Assembly (NCBI GenBank): GCA_002391225.1
Contig: DGRV01000053.1
Span: 1-8,143 of the forward strand
DNA: 8,143 nucleotides
Origin: Christensenella sp. UBA4379
GTDB taxonomy: Bacteria > Bacillota > Clostridia > Christensenellales > Aristaeellaceae
Direction: 5' to 3'
Shown here piece by piece: positions 3,690 through 8,143 of the stretch; the first letter of the stretch is position 1, and every line of letters starts with the position of its first letter. The notes under the pieces are model-generated. The model made no database searches. It worked only from the letters and a program-made list of their open reading frames with translations, and had not been told where the DNA came from. Made by a program: the position numbers and the translations under genes.

Positions 3690-5177
3690 ATGAGCCAGTT
3701 GAATTACAAAGTCCTTGAAGCGTCCGGATACAAGGGATACATTCTCCGCAGCGCCCCCGAAAAGGTGATGCAGTTTGGAGAAGGCAACTTCCTGCGCGCC
3801 TTTGTCGATTATTTCTTTGACGTTTCCAACGAGAAGGTTGGATACAACGGCAAGGTCGTCCTGGTGCAGCCCATCGCCCAGGGCCTGACGGACCTGATCA
3901 ACCAGCAGGAAGGCCTGTACACCCTGTACCTGCGCGGCAACGAAAAGGGCGTCAAGGTGGACGACAAGCGCGTCATTTCCAGCGTCAGCCGCTGCATCAA
4001 CCCCTATCAGGATTGGGACAAGGTGCTGGAATTCGCCAAATCCGACGATCTGGACATCATCGTCTCCAACACCACCGAAGCCGGCATCGTACACGACACG
4101 GAGAGCACCTTCGACCAGTGCCCGCCCATCAGCTTCCCGGCCAAGCTGACCCGTGTGCTCTATGAGCGCTTCACCGCCGGCAAAAAGGGCATCGTGATGC
4201 TCTCCTGCGAGCTGATCGACAACAACGGCAAAGAGCTCCTCAAGTGCGTCAACCAGTACATCGACGACTGGAAGCTGCCGGAGGATTTCCGCGCCTGGGT
4301 CAACAACGAGAACATCTTCTGCTCCACCCTGGTGGACCGCATCGTGCCCGGCCGCATCCGCGACGCGGAAGAGGTCAAGCGCCTGAACGAAGAAAACGGC
4401 TATGAAGACCCGCTGATGGACGTGGGCGAAGTGTTCGGCGTCTGGGTCATCGAAGGGCCCGAGGGCCTGGAAGACCGCCTGCCCTTCAAGGCCGCCGGCC
4501 TGCCCGTGCACGTCGTGCCGGACGTCACCCCCTACAAGAAGCGCAAGGTCCGCATCCTCAACGGCGCGCACACCGGCTTCGTGCTGGGCGCTTACCTGGC
4601 CGGCTTCGATATCGTGCGCGACTGCATGAACGACGACGTGATCCGCGGCTTCATGAACAAGATGCTCTATGACGAAATCGTCCCCATCCTGCCGCTGGAC
4701 CAGGAAGACTGCAAGAACTTCGCCGCCGCCGTGCAGGACCGCTTCAACAACCCCTTCGTCAACCACGAGCTGATGAGCATCAGCCTGAACTCCACCTCCA
4801 AGTGGAAGGCCCGCAACATGCCCTCCTTCCTGGAGTATGTCGAGGCAAACAAGGCGCTGCCCCCCTGCCTGACCATGAGCCTGGCTGCCTACATCGCTTT
4901 CTATTCCAACGACATCCAGGAGCTCAACGACAAGGGCCTGCTCTGCAAGCGCCCCAAGGGCAACACCTACCTGATCAGCGACGACCGCTGGGCGCTGGAG
5001 TTCTACTATGCCCACAAGGACGACACCCCCGAAGCCCTGGTCCACGCCGTGCTGACCAACACCCAGATGTGGGATCAGGACCTGACGAAGGTCCCCGGCC
5101 TCGAAGCCGCCGTGGTAAACGGCCTCAAGATGATCCGCGAAAAAGGCGCGAAGGCCGCGTTCGCCTCCTGCCTGTAA
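3690..5177 (+). CDS. uxaB: Tagaturonate reductase (altronate oxidoreductase)
   Basis: This 495-residue cytoplasmic enzyme reduces D-tagaturonate to D-altronate with NADH, the second step of galacturonate breakdown, and also serves L-galactonate. It belongs to the polyol-specific long-chain (mannitol) dehydrogenase family. Visible signatures are the N-terminal nucleotide-binding segment QFGEGNFLRAFVDYFF (29-44), VSNTTEAGI (125-133), SFPAKLTRVLYERF (148-161), CELIDNNG (173-180) and FCSTLVDRIVPG (210-221). The catalytic stretch KKRKVRILNGAHTG includes the conserved Lys, Asn291 and His294. WDQDLTKVPGL near the C terminus also matches UxaB. Length is slightly above E. coli UxaB (483). GGGAGG sits 8 bases before the ATG. 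It is monocistronic, with its own promoter and a terminator 15 bases downstream. The UxaB-type motifs favour it over the related mannonate enzyme UxuB. Confidence 0.93.
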   Translation: MSQLNYKVLEASGYKGYILRSAPEKVMQFGEGNFLRAFVDYFFDVSNEKVGYNGKVVLVQPIAQGLTDLINQQEGLYTLYLRGNEKGVKVDDKRVISSVSRCINPYQDWDKVLEFAKSDDLDIIVSNTTEAGIVHDTESTFDQCPPISFPAKLTRVLYERFTAGKKGIVMLSCELIDNNGKELLKCVNQYIDDWKLPEDFRAWVNNENIFCSTLVDRIVPGRIRDAEEVKRLNEENGYEDPLMDVGEVFGVWVIEGPEGLEDRLPFKAAGLPVHVVPDVTPYKKRKVRILNGAHTGFVLGAYLAGFDIVRDCMNDDVIRGFMNKMLYDEIVPILPLDQEDCKNFAAAVQDRFNNPFVNHELMSISLNSTSKWKARNMPSFLEYVEANKALPPCLTMSLAAYIAFYSNDIQELNDKGLLCKRPKGNTYLISDDRWALEFYYAHKDDTPEALVHAVLTNTQMWDQDLTKVPGLEAAVVNGLKMIREKGAKAAFASCL

Positions 5178-5191
5178 TATAGAAATCGAGC

Positions 5192-5228
5192 AAAAAAGAG
5201 CACCGCTTTGTTGCGGTGTTCTTTTTTT
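5192..5228. terminator. Bidirectional intrinsic terminator after uxaB
   Basis: AGAGCACCGC (5197-5206) pairs with GCGGTGTTCT (5213-5222), with one G-T wobble, around a TTTGTT loop. A run of A precedes it and seven T (5222-5228) follow. It fits a Rho-independent terminator on the plus strand for uxaB. Read on the minus strand it also ends in a T-run, so it can stop the orphan gene whose stop codon is at 5275. Confidence 0.9.
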
Positions 5229-5274
5229 AGCTTGGCTGTTTGAGCATTGTATATTTTGTCGCATCAAAGAGAAG

Positions 5275-5661
5275 TTAATTGCATGAAGAAAGCGTCCCAA
5301 ACAGATTTAGATCTGAGAAATCAAAATGAATTCCATCGGCAGATTCATGATATAAAGTAATGGTTATATATCGCCTGTCAAACAAGCTGGTTTGAATGAT
5401 GGGTATGGATGCGCCATTGACCTTTTTCAAAAAAGTAACGTCCAAAAAAGTGGGAGAAAAATGGCTGTCATGAATCATTCTCTTCAGCTCATTCGGATCG
5501 TATTGCCTATTTTTTTCTAATTCGGAAATATTATCTAATAATACATCCACAGGATCAACATCATTGATTTGACAAATATACTCAGCGTTTAGATGTTGTA
5601 TCATATAATCCATGAGTTTAGGATATGCTTGATCATTTAATAACAGATCTATTCTTTTCAT
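5275..5661 (-). CDS. Hypothetical protein, AT-rich orphan gene
   Basis: The 128-residue product (starting MKRIDLLLNDQAYPKL) is not recognised. It has no signal peptide, membrane segment or cysteine cluster, is mixed alpha/beta in character, and ends in IHFDFSDLNLFGTLSSCN. Its base composition is plainly more AT-rich than every neighbouring gene, with many AAT, ATT and TTT codons, which points to recent acquisition. No clear Shine-Dalgarno sequence precedes the ATG at 5661 (the upstream bases read AAGCATGACATT). The esterase stop lies 90 bases upstream, so read-through from that transcript is possible, and the bidirectional terminator lies just downstream. Small solitary proteins of this composition are often immunity or antitoxin-like, but nothing in the sequence establishes that. 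A truncated remnant of a longer gene is also possible. Confidence 0.65.
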   Translation of the reverse strand: MKRIDLLLNDQAYPKLMDYMIQHLNAEYICQINDVDPVDVLLDNISELEKNRQYDPNELKRMIHDSHFSPTFLDVTFLKKVNGASIPIIQTSLFDRRYITITLYHESADGIHFDFSDLNLFGTLSSCN

Positions 5662-5745
5662 AATGTCATGCTTGTCTAACCAATGGGGTGTAGTTCAGAA
5701 TTCCTCGGGAGGTTTGGAGGGCCCATGGTTGTGTCCCCCTATCGA

Positions 5746-5764
5746 AGCGCTTCAGTGAAGCGCT
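5746..5764. repeat. Hairpin spanning the esterase stop codon
   Basis: AGCGCTTC (5746-5753) pairs perfectly with GAAGCGCT (5757-5764) around a 3-base loop. The esterase stop (5752-5754) lies within it. There is no T-run after it on the minus strand (CGATAGGGGG), so it is a possible 3'-end stabilising hairpin, not a clear terminator. Confidence 0.4.
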
Positions 5765-6630
5765 CCGGTTCTTCTCCCGCAGGCGTACAGAGCCGCGTTT
5801 TTGCCCGCGATCTCGCCGCATTCGTTGTAGCCGGCCTGATAGTAATGGAAGGTATCCTTCATCAGCCCTCTTTCCCGCATGGTCACGAAGTCGTCCGAAA
5901 CCATCACCACGTCCGGGTTCTGGGCCGCCAGCTCCGCCTGCCAGGCGATCATTTCTTCATAGAGGTCCCGCTGATTGGCGTCGTTGATATGGCCGATAGA
6001 AATCATGAACACCTTTTCGACGCCCGCTTTTTTCAGCTGACCGACCATGTCAGTAAAGCGGCCAACGTATTCTTCTTTGGAGGTATGAATGTCGGCGTCG
6101 GTTTCTCCCTGGCACCAGACGGCATAGATATGGCGGACTCTTCTGTCCGACTGAGCCACAAAATCCCTGGCGGATTGGAGCCTGCGAAGGGCGTCGAACA
6201 GATAAAGACCGTTGCCGGACCAGCCCGCGATGGCCGTCCCGCCCTTGGAGGCGGACACCGCCACAGCGGGAACCTTCCCGTTTCCGGCGTAATAAGCGTT
6301 GATAAAGGAGGAAACCAGGGAGCCGGTTTTCTTGGATCCGTCGTCGATATATCCCTTCATGTTTTCATGGACGCCGAAAGGCTCCTCGATGGGGTACAGC
6401 TTGGAGGGGTCGGAGATGGCCCGGTATTCCCAGCCCGCGCCCTCCGTCACCGCCGGAGCGGCCTCCGTCCACTGTTCGCTGGTCACGCCCCGCCCCGCGA
6501 TGTTCGACTGGCCCATGAAAATGACGATGTCCACCCGCTTGCGGAGCATGCGGATATACAGAAAAATCCCAACCACAATCAGCAGAACAGCAACAACGAT
6601 GATGATCCAGAACAGGGCTTTCTTCTTCAT
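5752..6630 (-). CDS. Membrane-anchored SGNH hydrolase, sialate O-acetylesterase-like
   Basis: This 292-residue protein starts with a positively charged MKKK, one hydrophobic segment (about 6-29) and then LRKR. It is most likely an N-terminal anchor with the enzyme domain outside the cell. The domain carries SGNH/GDSL esterase blocks of the carbohydrate-esterase (CE6/SASA) type: IFMGQSNIAGRG with nucleophile Ser42, a Gly-rich SASKGGTAIAGW segment (126-137), WCQGETDAD (172-180) and the acid/base pair Asp259-His262 in DTFHYYQAGYNECG. Such enzymes remove acetyl groups from sugars such as sialic acid or xylan; the substrate here is not determined. GGGAGA (6638-6643) lies 7 bases before the ATG. 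It has its own promoter and diverges from the HTH gene pair. A role in deacetylating plant or host glycans would fit the uronate locus nearby, but that link is inference. Confidence 0.85.
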   Translation of the reverse strand: MKKKALFWIIIVVAVLLIVVGIFLYIRMLRKRVDIVIFMGQSNIAGRGVTSEQWTEAAPAVTEGAGWEYRAISDPSKLYPIEEPFGVHENMKGYIDDGSKKTGSLVSSFINAYYAGNGKVPAVAVSASKGGTAIAGWSGNGLYLFDALRRLQSARDFVAQSDRRVRHIYAVWCQGETDADIHTSKEEYVGRFTDMVGQLKKAGVEKVFMISIGHINDANQRDLYEEMIAWQAELAAQNPDVVMVSDDFVTMRERGLMKDTFHYYQAGYNECGEIAGKNAALYACGRRTGALH

Positions 6631-6710
6631 TCAGCGGTCTCCCATCCGGTGCGCTTTGGAAACAGGTTTTTTCTCCCCGCGGAAGACTTTCCCCGGGAAG
6701 GGCTGCGGAC

Positions 6711-6739
6711 ATTATACAATGAAACCCGTCTTCTGTCGA
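6711..6739 (-). promoter_or_regulatory. Sigma-A promoter of the esterase gene
   Basis: On the minus strand TCGACA (6739-6734) and a perfect TATAAT (6716-6711) are separated by 17 bases. Transcription should start near 6704, giving a leader of about 74 bases before the start codon at 6630. The leader is GC-rich and contains a CTTTCCCCGGGAAG-like symmetric stretch near 6687-6700. Confidence 0.75.
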
Positions 6740-6849
6740 GATGCGAAAGAAAGATTCACATTTATTGAGAATTTGTGAACTTCCAGCTTTTCACCTTCCC
6801 TCAGAAGCCGAAATGATCCGACGCTTTTTTGCGATCATCAATTCATACT

Positions 6850-6860
6850 GTTGTATCAAC
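6850..6860. promoter_or_regulatory. GTTGTAT palindrome related to the GntR-type operator
   Basis: GTTG-TAT-CAAC is a perfect inverted repeat sharing GTTGTAT with 3453-3459 and 3595-3601, and is flanked by CT and GAAA. It is one base shorter in the middle than the site in the regulator's promoter. It lies about 110 bases upstream of the esterase -35 and about 70 bases upstream of the HTH gene's -10. If the GntR protein binds it, the esterase could belong to the same regulon. Confidence 0.35.
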
Positions 6861-6928
6861 GAAATTTATCAAATGTTAAAACCTGTAAAATCGTCAAATC
6901 CTTGTCTTGCGCCACCCAGGAAAAGGTG

Positions 6929-6934
6929 TATAAT
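6929..6934 (+). promoter_or_regulatory. Likely -10 box for the HTH gene pair
   Basis: TATAAT is a perfect -10 hexamer. A -35 is poor: TTGCGC (6908-6913) lies only 15 bases upstream, so activation or weak expression is likely. Transcription would start near 6941, about 60 bases before the ATG at 7003. Confidence 0.55.
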
Positions 6935-7002
6935 GAAACCGTGATTCACAGAAATTGGGAGTTCCGGAACACCGAACGGCAATGAGATAAGGAGAAAAAA
7001 CG

Positions 7003-7506
7003 ATGGATCAGAGAAATCTTTCAGCCCTCCTGGCGCGGGAAGAAGAAGCCGACGGCCGGGCGGACGGCCTTTGGGCCATGCGCTGCCTGCTGGCCGCCCA
7101 GCCCGAGCGCTTCCGCCTGAAGGCGGAGCCAGCCGCCTTTCCACCCCGGCCGCGGACGGACCGGCGGAAGAAAACACCGGAAGCCCTGCGCGAGGCCGGG
7201 TCCTCCGGCCCCTTCCCGTCCCGCCTGCCCTGGGACCTGCTCCCGGCGCCCGAGCCAAAGAAGGTCCGCACCCGCGTCGTCTATCAAACCCTGCCTGCCG
7301 AGGACCTGGCACGCCTCGTGCGCTCGCATATGAAGGAAAAGCGGATCACCATGGAAGAAATGGCAGCCTTCCTCCACGTCTCTCCCGGCACCTTCCGCAA
7401 ATGGCTGTGGGTCCCGGAGGAGATGACCGTCCGGGACTACGGGGCGCTGGCCGCCTGGGTCAGTACGCCGCCGGCACTGTCCGGCCAAAGGGGGCGCCGC
7501 GGATGA
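7003..7506 (+). CDS. Small helix-turn-helix protein, phage-like
   Basis: This 167-residue protein has a basic, proline-rich and probably disordered N-terminal two thirds (about 35-90). A C-terminal helix-turn-helix lies at about 100-155: LARLVRSHMKEKRITMEEMAAFLHVSPGTFRKWLWVPEEMTVRDYGALAAWV. The pattern 'helix, SPGTFRKW, PEEMTVRDYGALA' resembles short XRE-like regulators common in Firmicutes prophages. AAGGAG (6989-6994) sits 8 bases before the ATG. Its stop overlaps the start of the next gene (ATGA at 7503-7506), so the two are coupled. It is more GC-rich than the orphan at 5275 but similar to the rest of the chromosome. No full family assignment is possible from sequence alone. Function is probably DNA binding. 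Confidence 0.75.
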   Translation: MDQRNLSALLAREEEADGRADGLWAMRCLLAAQPERFRLKAEPAAFPPRPRTDRRKKTPEALREAGSSGPFPSRLPWDLLPAPEPKKVRTRVVYQTLPAEDLARLVRSHMKEKRITMEEMAAFLHVSPGTFRKWLWVPEEMTVRDYGALAAWVSTPPALSGQRGRRG

Positions 7507-8018
7507 AGGAAGCCCTCCCCCTGCCCGGCAGGATCACGCGGGATACCCTGCGCCGGTGCGTCTCCGAGCGCATGCGGCTCAAATATCTGGAGAGCTTGAT
7601 CCCCTTGCTTGAGCAGAAGCAGCGGGAATGCAGGCAGGACATCTACGGCGGCATCCGCCTGACCCAGAGCTGGGAGGGCGCAATGGCTTATTCCGCCCCG
7701 GGAGACCCGACCGCCGCCGTCGCCGCCCGGGCCGCCGACCTGGAAACCCGGGAGGAATACCGCCAGACGGAGCAGCGCATCCGCGCCCTGACCCTGGAGC
7801 GGGACCGGCTGCGCCGCCGCCAGCAGCTCTTTACCTGCTGCCTGACGGCCCTGCCGGAGGAGCAGCGCTTTCTGGTCGAGGCGAAAATCCTGGAGGGAAA
7901 GGCCTGGAACAGCGTCGAAACCCTCTATGAAAACCGCTACGGCCAGCGCCTGCACCGGGACACCCTCCGCCGCCGCCTGACCCAGGCCGTGCAGACCCTG
8001 CAGGAGATCGGCAGTTAA
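7503..8018 (+). CDS. Sigma region 4-like protein (ArpU/DUF1492-type phage regulator)
   Basis: This 171-residue protein begins at an ATG overlapping the previous stop (ATGA). AAAGGGGG (7487-7494) lies 8 bases upstream. The open frame extends in front of this ATG, but that part only shadows the HTH gene. Residues 74-110 are a charged coiled coil (ETREEYRQTEQRIRALTLER). The C terminus (117-166), LPEEQRFLVEAKILEGKAWNSVETLYENRYGQRL followed by HRDTLRRRL, looks like a sigma-70 region 4 helix-turn-helix. This layout is typical of phage late-gene regulators of the ArpU/RinA/DUF1492 kind. There is no sigma region 2, so it is not a complete sigma factor. No phage structural gene is visible. Its target promoters are unknown. 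Family assignment is moderate, existence of the gene is strong. Confidence 0.75.
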   Translation: MKEALPLPGRITRDTLRRCVSERMRLKYLESLIPLLEQKQRECRQDIYGGIRLTQSWEGAMAYSAPGDPTAAVAARAADLETREEYRQTEQRIRALTLERDRLRRRQQLFTCCLTALPEEQRFLVEAKILEGKAWNSVETLYENRYGQRLHRDTLRRRLTQAVQTLQEIGS

Positions 8019-8114
8019 ATGCCAGCATACCGGAATCCCCCGTCCTCCTCCCGCACGCTGGCCGGCGCTACCACCACCGCCGTAATCGACGCGGTCAACT
8101 CCCTGGCAAAGTAA
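8019..8114 (+). CDS. Possible 31-residue small protein
   Basis: An ATG follows the previous stop codon directly (TAAATG) and opens a 31-codon frame, MPAYRNPPSSSRTLAGATTT and so on, ending NSLAK. AGGAGA (8002-8007) lies 11 bases upstream, a usable Shine-Dalgarno. The frame is GC-rich at third positions like the genes around it, while the bases after its stop turn AT-rich. It could be a real third gene of the cluster or a remnant. No family is recognised. Confidence 0.4.
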   Translation: MPAYRNPPSSSRTLAGATTTAVIDAVNSLAK

Positions 8115-8143
8115 GTTCTCCTCGTATTATATAGTCGTAGTTT

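Larger units (their letters stand above)
6631..7002. other. Divergent intergenic region between esterase and HTH gene
   Basis: This 372-base AT-richer region holds the esterase promoter (6711-6739, minus), a GTTGTAT palindrome (6850-6860) and a perfect -10 box for the HTH gene (6929-6934, plus). A small ATGATC/GATCAT inverted repeat (6813-6818 with 6833-6838) surrounds a TTTTTT loop. No credible gene was seen on either strand. The ribosome binding site AAGGAG for the HTH gene is at 6989-6994. Confidence 0.6.

Noticed and set aside
3510..5300. 596-codon open frame on the minus strand opposite uxaB
   Set aside because: It is antisense to a clearly recognised enzyme, is rich in Val, Ala, His and Asp as expected of a GC-rich shadow frame, and crosses a promoter and a terminator.
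5685..5740. Complete tRNA gene
   Set aside because: Only the first 14 bases look like a tRNA; no anticodon stem, T-loop (TTCRA) or matching acceptor end follows.
5683..6768. 361-codon plus-strand frame opposite the esterase
   Set aside because: Shadow of the esterase. The minus-strand reading has all SGNH blocks, a ribosome binding site and a promoter.
7071..7502. Extension of the sigma-like gene upstream to 7071
   Set aside because: This part overlaps the HTH gene in another frame and has proline/arginine-rich shadow composition. The ATGA overlap at 7503 with an SD-like AAAGGGGG is the better start.

Overview
The window is GC-rich with strong AGGAGG-type ribosome binding sites and near-consensus sigma-A promoters. 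It carries TRAP transport, hexuronate catabolism and phage-style regulators. This suggests a fermentative Clostridia-like bacterium of gut or rumen type; no marker gene is present to place it more precisely.

Positions 256-5177 look like an aldonate/hexuronate utilisation locus. On the minus strand, in order of transcription, are a GntR/FadR-type regulator (3393-2722), a zinc-dependent sugar-acid dehydrogenase of the YjjN/RspB type (2714-1698) and a TRAP substrate-binding protein (1245-256). Diverging from the regulator on the plus strand is tagaturonate reductase uxaB (3690-5177), ended by a bidirectional terminator. The 296-base divergent region holds a consensus promoter for each side, and both overlap a GTTGTAT operator-like motif. 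A plausible model is uptake of a sugar acid by the TRAP system, oxidation (for example L-galactonate to D-tagaturonate) by the zinc enzyme, and reduction of tagaturonate to D-altronate by UxaB, under control of the GntR protein. The membrane subunits of the TRAP system and the later enzymes (altronate dehydratase, KDG kinase, KDPG aldolase) are not in the window.

The most unusual content is a family of structured repeats in the 3' flanks of the dehydrogenase and of the TRAP gene (1-237 and about 1354-1694). Three copies of a 66-67 base core share a two-part long hairpin plus a short 3' hairpin, with many compensatory base changes between copies. Outer enclosing stems also covary. A perfect 15-base direct repeat (1289-1303 and 1697-1711) brackets the block between the dehydrogenase and the TRAP gene, as if about 408 bases had been inserted into or duplicated within a formerly tight operon.

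Positions 5275-5661 hold an AT-rich orphan gene unlike its surroundings. Positions 5752-6630 encode a membrane-anchored SGNH/sialate-O-acetylesterase-like hydrolase with its own promoter. From 7003 to the right edge there is a plus-strand cluster: an HTH protein, an overlapping sigma-region-4-like (phage ArpU/DUF1492-type) protein, and a possible 31-residue small ORF.
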